Source: Deinococcales bacterium (GTDB lineage: Bacteria > Deinococcota > Deinococci > Deinococcales > JAAFIG01). From it: a DNA stretch of 64,000 nt. The stretch covers positions 16,926 through 80,925 of the forward strand of contig JAAFIG010000020.1 in the NCBI GenBank assembly GCA_013298595.1. The letters are read 5' to 3'. Each line of letters opens with the position of its first letter. Positions within the stretch are counted from its first letter, which is position 1. Shown here in pieces: positions 45,980 through 55,218 of the stretch. A model generated the notes under the pieces. That model saw only the letters and a program-made list of their open reading frames with translations, was not told the origin of the DNA and did no database searches. Made by a program: the position numbers and the translations under genes.

Positions 45980-48900
45980 TCTGCGGCGGCTGCGGCAACG
46001 GCTGCTTCTCGAGTTTCGTTTTTGATGCTGTAAACCCGAGAAATTCCGCCTGTGTCGGTGGTGACTCCCCAAAGTGCATCGGCGATTTCCATTGTGGCTT
46101 TTTGATGGGTGACTAAAATAAATTGGGTACCTTGGTCGGCAAGTAAGCGCAAAAAATGGGTAAAACGGCGAATATTGGCTTCGTCGAGGGGTGCGTCTAC
46201 TTCGTCTAAGGCAGCAAATGGTAAGCCTGCATGTCCTTCTGGCGCTCGAGAGAGGGCAAATAAAAACGCAAGGGCTGCCATGGTGCGTTCGCCTGCGCTG
46301 AGTAAGTGCAAGGCTCGAGTGCGTTTGCCTTTGGGTGTGACTCTCAGGGCTAAGCCTTCAAGTGCGCCTGCTTCATCACGAACAATTTCCAGTTCGCCTT
46401 CGCCGCCAAGTAATTCGGTGCTGTATTCGCGGAAAGCATTGGAAACTCGAGCGATACTTTCGCGCAGTCTGGCAGTCACATCGCGCTCGAGTTCGTCTAA
46501 GGCTGTCTCGAGTTCTTGAACAGCAGCTAATGAATCGGCGGTGCCTGCTTCGAGATCTTGTAAACGTGCTTGTTCGCGCAAAAATTCTTCGGCTGCTAAC
46601 ATGTTGACTGCGCCTATTTCTTCGATGTGGTTGCGGAGTTGGTTGGCTCGAGTTGCCCAGGTGCGTTGTGTGCCTTCTGGGTCTGGTAATGCCAGTAGTG
46701 TCTCGAGAATGGTGGCGCGGGTTTCTTCGTCTGGTTCTTGGCTTGTTTGTTGCCCTTTGCCATCGGCTGTCAGTAATTCGGTTTCGATGGTTTCCAGATT
46801 GGTTTCACGGCGAGCAATGGCAAGGCGTGTATTTTCGATACTTTCGCGTTCTGCCGATAATTTTCGGGTGGTGTTGCTGAGTTCTGTTTCGAGGTGTTTA
46901 CGGGTGGTCTCGAGGGTGTCTATTTCGGTTTTAGCTGCGTTCACACCAAGGTTTTCGGCTTGTTGCTCGAGTTGCATAATTTCTGGGTTGGTGCTGTCTA
47001 AACGGTTTTGAATCTCGAGTTCTTGTAAATGAATACTTTCAAGGCGTTCGCGGATGCGTTCGGCACGGTTTTGATTATCTTGGATGCGGGCAAGTGTGGT
47101 TTGATAAGCGCGTTGTTGTTCTTGGTAGAGCGCAATTTTACCAATGGCAGCACGCAATTGATTATCGGCTTGGCGTTCGGTTTCACGGGCAAGCTCGAGG
47201 TTGGCTGTAGCGGTTTGCACAATCTGTTCAAAAGGTGCAAGTTCTGGCAAGGTGCTGTTGCTGTTTTGGCTGGTTGCAGGCGAGAGGGTTTTGAGTTTTT
47301 GCTCGAGTTGCGTGGTTCTAAAAGCAAGCCCTTCGCGTTTGGTTTCGGTTTGCACCGCTAATTGCCGAGCAGCATCGGTGTCTTTACGCAGTTGCACCAC
47401 TCGAGAATCTATTTGTTGTACGGCTTGACGGGCGTTGCTGGCTGCTTCGCGGTCTGTTTCGATGGTTTTCTCGAGTTTGGCATAGGCTTTTTCAAGGGTA
47501 TCTAACTCGGCTTTGGTTTCGTCAAAACGGCGTAACTCGGCAAAGGTTTCGCCTGTGGTATCACGTCCTCGTCCACCTGTGACGGCTCCACCTGCTTCGA
47601 GTAATTCACCATCTCGAGTGACCAACCTTGGGCGGTCTTTGTAGGTTCTGGCAAGGCGCAAACCCACATCCAAGTTCTCGACTATTAAGGTTTCACCAAA
47701 TAAACTTTCTAAAACTGTTTGGTACTCAGATTCAACCAGTTCAGCAGCAAAGCCAATCACACCTTCTTCGCGTTGAATCTCGAGTTTACGGCGCGGACGA
47801 ACTCGGAGAATGTCTAGTGGTAAAAATGTGGCTCGCCCACCGCTTTTTTTAAGGATTTCGATCACACTTTTTGCAACATTGCCATTTTCAACCACAATAT
47901 TTTCGATGCGCCGACCCAAAGCTGCGCCAACGGCTGTCTCGAGGTGTTGTGGTACACGCACCAAATCCGAAACAGGTCCGATCATACCTTTGACTCCGCT
48001 GCCAAGAGCGCGACGCGGACCTTCGGACAGGTACGAATGTGCGTTTTTAGCTGCTTCCAAGCGGGCAAATTCTTTTTGTAAACTGCTTTTAGCCGCCCGT
48101 AATTCAGTTTGTCGGTTGCCTGCTTCGGACATTCGGGCAGAGACTGTCGCCGCTTCTCGCTCGAGTTTATCGAGTTGCTTATTGGCAGTTTCTAATTCGT
48201 TTTTGCTGTCCTCGAGGGCTGTAGCAGCTTTGGCTGCTATTTCTTGAGCAGCCGTTAATTCCTGTTGGTTACTTTCAAGTTCGCGTAGCAATGTATCGCG
48301 TTCGGCATCAGCTCTGGCGAGGGCTTCGCGTTGCACGCGTTCTTCTCGTTCGAGTTTATCACGCTCGGAGCGCTGCTTAGATAAATTAATTTTAGCATCA
48401 AGTTCGGCTTGACTAGCGGCTCGTAACTCGAGTTTTTTAGCGGCTAAATTCGCTTCGAGTTCAGCCACATTTTCGGCTGGTAATTCTGGTTCGTTTGGCA
48501 TCACTTGGGTTGCTAAACTCTGTATTTCATGCTCGAGGCGTTGGCGTTCAGCTGCTAAGGTTTTGCCGTTGGCATCGGCATTGGCGGCTCGTTCTCGAGC
48601 CAGTTTTGCTTCGCCGCGTAAACGCTCGAATTCAGCAGTTAATTCAACAAAAGCCACTTGCTTACCTTCGCGTTCAAGCCGTAATGCCTCGAGTTGATTG
48701 GTTAGGTTGGCAGCGCTGCTCGAAGCATTTTCGGCTCGGGTGGTACTGTCTTGTAATTCGGTTTTGAATTTAACAATTTCTTCGCGTAAAACCCGCACCT
48801 TAGCTCGGCGTAATGCACCATCTAACTCGAGTAATTCTGCACTAAGAGCGGCATATTCTTGAGCAACAATTGCTTCGGCTTCGAGTTTTTGCACCCGAGT

Positions 48901-49482
48901 TCGCACTTCACGGGTTAAATCATCAGCTCGAGCTAAATGAATTTTGGCTTGTTCAAGGCGTTCAATACTTTGTGCTCGGCGGTGTGTGGCTCGAGATAAA
49001 CCAGCAGCTTCCTCGAGATAGCCAAGTAGCGTTGTTGGATTAGCACTAATCACCGTACCAATTTCGCCTTGCCCAACCACAGCAATACCACCAGGTCCTA
49101 AACCAGAACCTCGCAAGGCATCGTGTAAATCTCGAACTCGAACGTTTTTACCACCTAACTCGAGGTCGGAATCGCCATCGCGGTATAAACGCCGTGTGAT
49201 ACTTAATCCGCCACTGGGTTGCTCGAGTTCAAGTTGGACTTCGGCTAAGTTTAAGGCTTGCTTGCCACTTGAGCCATGAAAAATCAGTTCGGTGCTTTCT
49301 TTGACCCGTAATTCTCTGGTACGCGCTGTATGGCTTGCCCAGCGGATACCTTCGATGACATTGGATTTACCGCTGCCATTAGGTCCAATAACAGCATTGA
49401 CTTTTGCTGAAAAATCTAAGCGTACGCGCTCACCAAAGCTTTTAAAGCCCTGAATGGTGATGGCGCGTACTCGGATGGTCAT
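45976..49482 (-). CDS. smc: Chromosome segregation protein SMC
   Basis: This 1168-residue protein shows the SMC plan: N-terminal Walker A GPNGSGKSN near residue 32, long coiled coils, a hinge near 500-660 (GVKGMIGPVSDLVRVP starts it), a second coil, then the signature LLSAGERTMAALAFLF and Walker B FAALDEVDAPLDE near the C-terminus. It forms the condensin core with ScpA/ScpB, which are not in the window. The start ATG 49482 overlaps the GerMN stop (ATGA), so a slightly longer start at 49491 is less likely. Confidence 0.95.
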   Translation of the reverse strand: MTIRVRAITIQGFKSFGERVRLDFSAKVNAVIGPNGSGKSNVIEGIRWASHTARTRELRVKESTELIFHGSSGKQALNLAEVQLELEQPSGGLSITRRLYRDGDSDLELGGKNVRVRDLHDALRGSGLGPGGIAVVGQGEIGTVISANPTTLLGYLEEAAGLSRATHRRAQSIERLEQAKIHLARADDLTREVRTRVQKLEAEAIVAQEYAALSAELLELDGALRRAKVRVLREEIVKFKTELQDSTTRAENASSSAANLTNQLEALRLEREGKQVAFVELTAEFERLRGEAKLARERAANADANGKTLAAERQRLEHEIQSLATQVMPNEPELPAENVAELEANLAAKKLELRAASQAELDAKINLSKQRSERDKLEREERVQREALARADAERDTLLRELESNQQELTAAQEIAAKAATALEDSKNELETANKQLDKLEREAATVSARMSEAGNRQTELRAAKSSLQKEFARLEAAKNAHSYLSEGPRRALGSGVKGMIGPVSDLVRVPQHLETAVGAALGRRIENIVVENGNVAKSVIEILKKSGGRATFLPLDILRVRPRRKLEIQREEGVIGFAAELVESEYQTVLESLFGETLIVENLDVGLRLARTYKDRPRLVTRDGELLEAGGAVTGGRGRDTTGETFAELRRFDETKAELDTLEKAYAKLEKTIETDREAASNARQAVQQIDSRVVQLRKDTDAARQLAVQTETKREGLAFRTTQLEQKLKTLSPATSQNSNSTLPELAPFEQIVQTATANLELARETERQADNQLRAAIGKIALYQEQQRAYQTTLARIQDNQNRAERIRERLESIHLQELEIQNRLDSTNPEIMQLEQQAENLGVNAAKTEIDTLETTRKHLETELSNTTRKLSAERESIENTRLAIARRETNLETIETELLTADGKGQQTSQEPDEETRATILETLLALPDPEGTQRTWATRANQLRNHIEEIGAVNMLAAEEFLREQARLQDLEAGTADSLAAVQELETALDELERDVTARLRESIARVSNAFREYSTELLGGEGELEIVRDEAGALEGLALRVTPKGKRTRALHLLSAGERTMAALAFLFALSRAPEGHAGLPFAALDEVDAPLDEANIRRFTHFLRLLADQGTQFILVTHQKATMEIADALWGVTTDTGGISRVYSIKNETREAAVAAAAAD

Positions 49483-50051
49483 GAACCGCATTCCTTTTTG
49501 GAAAAGGTTTTATCAGTTGGAATATGCCCACCAATGGTTTCTACGGGCTTGCCTGCCAACAAATACTTGACTTTTTGTACTCCCTCGAGTTCAAGCATGG
49601 TATTGGCAATACCACAGACCAAAAGTAATTCGCTTTGTGTACCCAGTTGCACTTTTTTCCAAGTTGCTTCTAAATCCACATAGACTGTGTCCTGATGGGC
49701 GAAAACAGTGGGTAATGGCATTTTACTAACTAGCAGCATTGCCCCTTCGACTTTTGGACCTTCTAAATAATTTCGCATGGCAACAGCTGCTCGAGTCTCG
49801 AGATCATCAAGTTCTAAGCCAGCATCGCGTTTTTCGACAGCAAAAGAACGACCATCTGGCGTGGCAAAGTACAAAGAAAGTGTTAAACGGCTACGGGTGC
49901 GATCTGTGGATTGCAATAATTTAGGATCAATTGCCAGCGGGGTTGGACGGGTTTGAATGTAGCGTATGCCTAGTACACCCAGTAGCAAAATCGAAAAAAT
50001 AATGTTCCACGGCGAGAACAACCAACGAAAAAATAGTTTTAACCATTTCAC
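49479..50051 (-). CDS. GerMN-domain membrane protein
   Basis: This 190-residue protein has one N-terminal membrane segment (PWNIIFSILLLGVLGIRYI) and a GerMN domain after residue 50 (TLSLYFATPDG, VAMRNYLEGP, VYVDLEATW, ANTMLELEGVQKVKYLLAGKPVE). GerMN proteins act in the envelope and often pair with cell-wall amidases; here the amidase gene overlaps it by 4 bp. A role in peptidoglycan remodelling is inferred. Confidence 0.85.
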   Translation of the reverse strand: MKWLKLFFRWLFSPWNIIFSILLLGVLGIRYIQTRPTPLAIDPKLLQSTDRTRSRLTLSLYFATPDGRSFAVEKRDAGLELDDLETRAAVAMRNYLEGPKVEGAMLLVSKMPLPTVFAHQDTVYVDLEATWKKVQLGTQSELLLVCGIANTMLELEGVQKVKYLLAGKPVETIGGHIPTDKTFSKKECGS

Positions 50052-51493
50052 TTTGGAGCCTCCGGTTTAGCTGCAGGTACAGGTTTACCAAGGTACTCGA
50101 GTACAGCATAGGCAACGGCTTCGGCACGGCTGACACTGGCATCGGTATTTTGTAAAGCAGCACGGTCTTCATCGTTGGATAAATAGCCCAACTCGAGCAC
50201 AATGGCGGCTTTTGGGGCACGTTCCAAGGCAGTGTGGCTACCGAGACTCGAGACTCGAGCTTCGCCATTTGGTACAGCTAAAATACGAGCACTAATCATA
50301 TCGGCAAGTTTTTGCGAAGCAGCTCGAGGGGCAAGGAATCTGGATAATAATTTGCGTTCACGTTCGGTTTTGGCATTCTCGAGTGCAGTGCGCCCAGCAT
50401 CTAAAATACCTTCGGAGGGTGCATCTGGCGATAAGTAAAAAATTTCTGCGCCTTTCGCACTGGAATTAGGTTGACTCGAGACATGCAATGAAATCAGCAC
50501 ATCCGCTTTGACCGATAAAGCTTGACGAGTTTCGATAGAAGTGTCTTTGTCTTCGTTGCGAGTGTATTTCATGGCAATACCACGTGGTGCCAGAATAGAA
50601 GCAATGCGTTGCGCCATTTTTAAAGTGATATCTTTTTCGCGTAAATTGCCACTGACCACACCAAGGTCGTTACCACCATGCCCAGGATCGAGCACCACCA
50701 CACTCGGACGACTATCGAGTGCCACACTTGGACGACCAAAACGTGATCCAACATCAATAATCACTCGAGCAGGAATGCCTTGACTACTTGCCACAGCAAA
50801 AATTTGGAAACCATCGCTGCTTTTTAACGGAATTTTTGCCTCGAGTTTATTGGCAACGGGTTTGACTTCAAAAACATCAATAAATTTTCCACCTACCAGA
50901 TAGGGTGAAGCTGTGCCATTGGTAAAACGCAACGTGACAATTAAATCCGATTTTTCAATCCGACTTGAGAAACCAACATCGCGGTCAATTTCTAAAACTA
51001 CCCGATCTGAACGCTCGGTTTTATCACTCGAGACAGTACCAAGAATGGCTTGAGGCATATTAACAATGACTGTATTACCCGATTCTTCAAAGGTGCCACC
51101 AGCAGCTTCGGCAACCGATTTAACAGGTATCAGTAAGCGTCCGCCGCCCAAGCCAGCTGCTGGGCTTTTTTGCCTCACACCATTGACTTCTAGCCCATTT
51201 GTCCATTGAGTAGCCGCTTCATAAGCACCATCTGCCAAGGCAATTCGTAACACTTTGCCACCTTGTTTTAAAACCACGGCATCGTTGGTCACTTGGGTTT
51301 CTAAACCCAAAGCAGACGCAAACTCGAGCGGAGCAAAAGCAAAACCATTGTAAACACTGGCTTTTAAGCTGGTGCCAGCCACTTGTAAATCCTTGGTCTG
51401 AGGCGTTGTTTGCCCTAAACCAAGCCAAGCTAAACCAAGTAAAGCCATAACAAAAAGCCATCTGGTATGTGTTACTTGCCATTTGGGTTTCAT
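50048..51493 (-). CDS. N-acetylmuramoyl-L-alanine amidase (Amidase_3)
   Basis: This 481-residue protein has a signal peptide (to about residue 27), two beta-rich N-terminal regions (copper amine oxidase-like stalk and AMIN-like, about 35-250), and a C-terminal Amidase_3 catalytic domain. Zinc ligands are visible: His in VLDPGHGGNDLG near residue 270, Glu in LREKDITLKMA, His in LISLHVSSQP, and catalytic Glu in VLELGYLSNDED. It cleaves peptide stems from glycan strands, as in cell separation. It is coupled to smpB upstream and the GerMN gene downstream. Confidence 0.9.
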   Translation of the reverse strand: MKPKWQVTHTRWLFVMALLGLAWLGLGQTTPQTKDLQVAGTSLKASVYNGFAFAPLEFASALGLETQVTNDAVVLKQGGKVLRIALADGAYEAATQWTNGLEVNGVRQKSPAAGLGGGRLLIPVKSVAEAAGGTFEESGNTVIVNMPQAILGTVSSDKTERSDRVVLEIDRDVGFSSRIEKSDLIVTLRFTNGTASPYLVGGKFIDVFEVKPVANKLEAKIPLKSSDGFQIFAVASSQGIPARVIIDVGSRFGRPSVALDSRPSVVVLDPGHGGNDLGVVSGNLREKDITLKMAQRIASILAPRGIAMKYTRNEDKDTSIETRQALSVKADVLISLHVSSQPNSSAKGAEIFYLSPDAPSEGILDAGRTALENAKTERERKLLSRFLAPRAASQKLADMISARILAVPNGEARVSSLGSHTALERAPKAAIVLELGYLSNDEDRAALQNTDASVSRAEAVAYAVLEYLGKPVPAAKPEAPK

Positions 51494-51915
51494 CGGTACA
51501 TCTCCATTTCGCGTTTAGCCGATTTGGTTTTTTCAGCTTCACGCTTATCATGCAGTTTCTTACCCCGAGCCAATGCAACCTCGAGTTTCATGCGTCCTCG
51601 CACCATGTACATTCGCACAGGTACAACCGTTAAGCCTTTACGGGTAACAGCTTGAAAAATCTCGGTTAATTCTTTGCGGTGTAATAATAATTTTCGTTTC
51701 CGACGAGCTTCATGGTTATTATACGAGGCTTTACCATATGGTGGTACATACAAATTCTCGAGAAATAATTCGTTATCCGAAAATCGAGCAAAACTATCGC
51801 GGAAATCCACGCCACCGCCTCGCATGGATTTAATTTCGGTACCACGCAACTCTATGCCTGCCTCAAAGCGATCAAGCAATTCGTATTCAAAGCGTGCGCG
51901 GCGATTCTCAAACAT
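51490..51915 (-). CDS. smpB: SsrA-binding protein SmpB
   Basis: This 141-residue protein carries tmRNA to stalled ribosomes. The start at ATG 51915 gives MFENRRARFEYELLDRFEAG, as in the family; longer frames upstream lack a signal. Conserved parts are GTEIKSMRGGGVDFRDSF, NLYVPPY and HDKREAEKTKSAKREM. A TACAAT -10 lies 11 nt upstream with TTCACA at 18-bp spacing. It is the first gene of the operon smpB, amidase, GerMN protein, smc, all joined by 4-bp overlaps. The tmRNA gene itself was not recognised in this window. Confidence 0.93.
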   Translation of the reverse strand: MFENRRARFEYELLDRFEAGIELRGTEIKSMRGGGVDFRDSFARFSDNELFLENLYVPPYGKASYNNHEARRKRKLLLHRKELTEIFQAVTRKGLTVVPVRMYMVRGRMKLEVALARGKKLHDKREAEKTKSAKREMEMYR

Positions 51916-52035
51916 CAGCAGCAAGTATTGTACCGTTCTCAAGTGAGGAGTGTGAAGTACCTCCATCTAAGGTATGGCAACTTTTCAAGTCAAAACGGCG
52001 TACAATGAGTTGGGAATTACCCCAAGGAGATAACC

Positions 52036-52476
52036 ATGAGTGATGAAATTAAAAATGCTGCTGAAAAAGCCGCCGCTGTTGCAGGACAAGCCACCACTGT
52101 TGCCAGCCAAGCCGCAGGTCAAGTTGTTGGTCAAGCAGGAGAACTCGGTGCAAAAGCTGCTGATGTGGCTGGTAATGTAGCTGCCAAAGCAGGAGATATC
52201 GGAGATAAAGTTGCCGATGCCGCAGGCGATGCTCTCGAGAAAGGCAAAGAGTTTGCTGCTGATGCCGCTGAAAAAGCCAAAGAACTGCTTGGTGATGCTC
52301 CAGAAAAAGCCATGGAATTTGCTGGTAATGCCGTAGAAACTGTCAAAGACGTTGCTGAAGATGTAGCTAAAAATGTCTCTGAAGCTGTTGGTGGTGCAGT
52401 CGAAACCGCTAAGAACTTATTGGGCGGATTATTTGGCGGCAAAGACGACGGTAAAGACGACGACAAAAAAGCTTAA
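52036..52476 (+). CDS. LEA-like Ala/Lys-rich helical protein
   Basis: This 146-residue protein is built of Ala/Lys/Glu/Asp-rich repeats of roughly 11 residues (AADVAGNVAAKAGDIGDKVAD, EKAKELLGDAPEKAMEFAG), like group 3 late embryogenesis abundant proteins, and ends with an Asp/Lys tail. Such proteins are disordered in water and fold to amphipathic helices on drying or at membranes. Desiccation protection is therefore likely but inferred. It has a TACAAT -10 at 52001, an AAGGAG site and its own terminator, so it is a stand-alone transcript. Confidence 0.75.
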   Translation: MSDEIKNAAEKAAAVAGQATTVASQAAGQVVGQAGELGAKAADVAGNVAAKAGDIGDKVADAAGDALEKGKEFAADAAEKAKELLGDAPEKAMEFAGNAVETVKDVAEDVAKNVSEAVGGAVETAKNLLGGLFGGKDDGKDDDKKA

Positions 52477-52494
52477 ATTTAACCAATGTTTCAT

Positions 52495-52522
52495 AGCCTC
52501 GAGATAAACTCGAGGCTTTTTC
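52495..52522 (+). terminator. Intrinsic terminator after LEA-like gene
   Basis: A 9-bp stem, AGCCTCGAG with its complement (52495-52503, 52509-52517), a 5-base loop and a T-run. CTCGAG is part of both arms. Confidence 0.85.
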
Positions 52523-52550
52523 TAGGCTAAATCCGTTAGACTGGCAGCGA

Positions 52551-53567
52551 ATGCAGAAATACCTTGCGGGAATTCTTGTTTGCTTTGCCATTGCCGTGCT
52601 GGCAGCCCTGATTGCAGGTATTCCCAATGTCCTGCCAGGAATTGTGGGTCTGAAAATCCTTGGAATTCTGGGTTGGGCACTGATTCTTGGCATTATTATT
52701 CGCTCGAGTTTAGTATTGCCAAGTCATTTCAAAGCAGGCATAACATACAGCGCTAAAACCATTTTGCGCTTAGGTATAGTGCTGCTTGGTGTGCGCTTAA
52801 ATTTCTCGAGTTTAGCCAGTAGTGGCGTTCTGATTGTGTTACTTGATGCGATTATTGTGCTAGTTGGTATTTTAGTAGTTAACGAACTGGGTCGAAAAGC
52901 TGGTTTCTCGAGAGGATTACGGCTATCCTTGGCATTCGGAACGGGTATTTGTGGAGCTTCGGCAGCTGTTGCCGCAGGTAGCATCTCGAGTGCTAAAGAT
53001 GAAGAAGTGAGTTTAGCCGTTGGAACAGTCAGTTTACTTGGCACTCTGGGCGTACTTGGTTTTATTTTAATCCGTGAACCACTTGGGCTAAGCGACACCC
53101 ATTACGGTATTTTAACAGGCAGTACCTTACAAGAAGTTGGACAAGTGATTGCCGCTGCCAGTGTCAACAGCAACGCCTTGGACACTGCTACCTTAACGAA
53201 ATTAGCTCGAGTGGCATTACTGGCACCAGCTTTGGTGATTGCCTCGAGTTTGCTACGTTACCGCGACAATCAAAGCAGCGCATCTCTTGGGCAAAAAACA
53301 GAACGCCCGCCAATACTGCCACAATTCTTGATTGGTTTTTTAGTGGTTGGGGCTGTTAATTCCTTGGGTTGGCTACCAAAGGAATTCTCGAGTCTGGCAC
53401 AAACTTTATCGATTGCTTGTACAGCAATGGCAATGGCAGGCATTGGTTTAGGTGTGGATATCCGAACAGTCCGCCGAGTTGGTATTAAGGCATTAGGTGT
53501 TGGTGCAATGGGTTTTATCTTATTAGTGGTTATTTCCAGCATTGTCACAATTATTGCTCGAGTCTGA
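52551..53567 (+). CDS. YeiH/UPF0324-family membrane transporter
   Basis: This 338-residue protein has about ten hydrophobic segments and the family text TAKTILRLGIVLLGVRLNF (here SAKTILRLG...), FGTGICGASAAVAAGSI near residue 127 and GSTLQEVGQVIAA near 185. Members are called putative sulfate exporters, though the substrate is not firmly known. The start ATG 52551 has a TAGACT -10 8 nt upstream, so it is probably near-leaderless. Confidence 0.88.
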   Translation: MQKYLAGILVCFAIAVLAALIAGIPNVLPGIVGLKILGILGWALILGIIIRSSLVLPSHFKAGITYSAKTILRLGIVLLGVRLNFSSLASSGVLIVLLDAIIVLVGILVVNELGRKAGFSRGLRLSLAFGTGICGASAAVAAGSISSAKDEEVSLAVGTVSLLGTLGVLGFILIREPLGLSDTHYGILTGSTLQEVGQVIAAASVNSNALDTATLTKLARVALLAPALVIASSLLRYRDNQSSASLGQKTERPPILPQFLIGFLVVGAVNSLGWLPKEFSSLAQTLSIACTAMAMAGIGLGVDIRTVRRVGIKALGVGAMGFILLVVISSIVTIIARV

Positions 53568-53579
53568 GCATACCTAGGT

Positions 53580-53608
53580 TTGCAATACTATTGAATCCGA
53601 TGTATCCT
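53580..53608 (+). promoter_or_regulatory. Leaderless promoter of padR
   Basis: TTGCAA (53580-53585), 17-bp spacer, TATCCT (53603-53608), then 5 nt to ATG 53614. Confidence 0.7.
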
Positions 53609-53613
53609 GAAGT

Positions 53614-53928
53614 ATGAACCTCAAAGGCAGCTTACCCGCACTTATTCTCGAGACCCTCGCTCGAGGCAGCAGCCACGGCTACGAAATCGCCTCCGTCATC
53701 AAACTCAAAAGCGAAGGAGTCCTCGATTTCAAAGAAGGCACACTGTACCCAGCCCTTCACACCCTCGAGCGAGACGGCATGGTACAAAGCCACACCGAAC
53801 TCGAGAATGGCAGAACCAGAAGGTACTACCAACTGACAGACAAAGGCACAAAGCATCTCGAGAAAAGCAAACTCGAGTGGCAAAAAATGAGCAGCGCTAT
53901 CAGCGGCGTACTTGGTGGAACGGTATGA
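53614..53928 (+). CDS. PadR-family transcriptional regulator
   Basis: This 104-residue protein has the PadR winged helix: LPALILETLARGSSHGYEI at residues 7-25, EGTLYPALHTLERDGMV near 42-57, and the wing TRRYYQLTDKGTKHLE near 68-83. It probably represses its own transcript. The next gene overlaps its stop by 4 bp. PadR genes next to small membrane proteins with a helical prefix, as here, are a known gene pattern; the signal is unknown. Confidence 0.9.
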   Translation: MNLKGSLPALILETLARGSSHGYEIASVIKLKSEGVLDFKEGTLYPALHTLERDGMVQSHTELENGRTRRYYQLTDKGTKHLEKSKLEWQKMSSAISGVLGGTV

Positions 53929-54557
53929 AAGCAGAATTTGTTATCTGGGTGGAGGCAGTTGTCACAAACCTTGCACCTAAAGCAAAACAACTTGTTAGGG
54001 AGCAATTGTACGAACATTTTGCTGCTGCAGTTGAAAATTATCAGACACAAGGGAAAAGTTTCTATGAAGCGGAAGATCTTGCATATACTGATTTAGGAGA
54101 TATTCAAGAAGTTACAGAGAAATTTGAAAGAGCATATTTGACAAATATGCAGTATCTCCAATTGGAAAAAAAGCTTCATTCACAAAGGAATAGTTTTTGG
54201 ATAATTATGGTTTGGTTCAGTCTTTATGTGATATTTAATTTCTTGAATCACAAATCACTTGTTGACTTAGATATTGAATTATTCTGTATTGTTACCTGTT
54301 TAGTTGGAATTGTAATAGCAAAGAAATCTACTTTAAGAAATTATATTATTTTTTTGACAGCGAAATATTTTTTAGTGATGATGTACTACATGTATTACTT
54401 GGGTTGGGTGGTTTTTAATTTTCAATCAATTCTTCAAGCGTTTGCCAAAATTCCTGCCGCTCTAGTAATCCTTATTCTTCCTGTGGGCATGTTTTTCTTT
54501 TTCCTCACCAAATTCCGTGAGAGTCTTTTTGGATACAAAAAATTGAAACTGTTATGA
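53925..54557 (+). CDS. PadR-linked membrane protein, no CTCGAG sites
   Basis: This 210-residue protein overlaps padR by 4 bp (ATGA). Residues 1-75 are a helical prefix (LAPKAKQLVREQLYEHFAAA, EAEDLAYTDLGD) like permease-prefix domains. Four membrane segments follow, near residues 88-105, 120-135, 145-170 and 185-200. I see no CTCGAG in its 633 bp, although the window average would predict about four. It is also more AT-rich, so it may be a recent arrival. The next gene is a paralogue. Confidence 0.75.
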   Translation: MKAEFVIWVEAVVTNLAPKAKQLVREQLYEHFAAAVENYQTQGKSFYEAEDLAYTDLGDIQEVTEKFERAYLTNMQYLQLEKKLHSQRNSFWIIMVWFSLYVIFNFLNHKSLVDLDIELFCIVTCLVGIVIAKKSTLRNYIIFLTAKYFLVMMYYMYYLGWVVFNFQSILQAFAKIPAALVILILPVGMFFFFLTKFRESLFGYKKLKLL

Positions 54558-54593
54558 ATAAATTTCGTTCTGTAACTACGACTGGGGAGTTCT

Positions 54594-55208
54594 ATGAACC
54601 AAGCAATCACAAATTGGCTCGAGATAGCCCAAGCAAACCTTGCTCCTCGAGCTAAAGAAATTGTGCAAGAACAAATCCTCGAGCATTGGAATAGTGCTTT
54701 AGAAAAATATGTTCTCGAGGGAAAATCTGTTCTCGAGGCTGAAGCGTTGGCATTAGCAGATTTAGGTGATGCTCGAGCGGCTGCGAAAAAATTTGAGAAA
54801 GCTTATTTGACAACTCGAGAACTTGAAAAACTAACAGCAGTAAAAGACAGTGCTGCAAATGTTGGTTTTGCCCTTGAAATAATCTTGGGTGGTTTCTTAT
54901 TATTTTTGCAATTGTTCAAAATGAATCATGACTTTATATTTGCAATGTTTCCTGTTTTAGTAATTAAAGTGCTTTCTAATTTACTTGATCGTTCTATAGC
55001 AAGACGTACTGTGTTGCAAGATTATATTCTGTTTCAAATCAAGGCAAGTCTTGCCGTTTTTTTTGTTGTGATGCTGGTTTTTATACTTCAACAGTTCCAA
55101 GGTTTTATGGTTGATTATTGGGACATTGTTTTAGTTTTTGGAACACTGATATTTATTGGAACAACAGGAAAAAATATTTGGGCATGGCGCAAACTTTCAT
55201 CGCTCTAA
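54594..55208 (+). CDS. PadR-linked membrane protein, paralogue
   Basis: This 204-residue protein repeats the plan of its neighbour: helical prefix (LAPRAKEIVQEQILEHWNSA, EAEALALADLGDARAAAKKFEKAYLTT) and four membrane segments after residue 88. Its prefix aligns clearly with the previous protein (LAPKAKQLVREQLYEHFAAA). Unlike that gene it contains several CTCGAG sites, all in the prefix-coding part. The ribosome-binding site GGGGAG precedes ATG 54594. Function unknown. Confidence 0.75.
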   Translation: MNQAITNWLEIAQANLAPRAKEIVQEQILEHWNSALEKYVLEGKSVLEAEALALADLGDARAAAKKFEKAYLTTRELEKLTAVKDSAANVGFALEIILGGFLLFLQLFKMNHDFIFAMFPVLVIKVLSNLLDRSIARRTVLQDYILFQIKASLAVFFVVMLVFILQQFQGFMVDYWDIVLVFGTLIFIGTTGKNIWAWRKLSSL

Positions 55209-55218
55209 ATTCTCGAGT

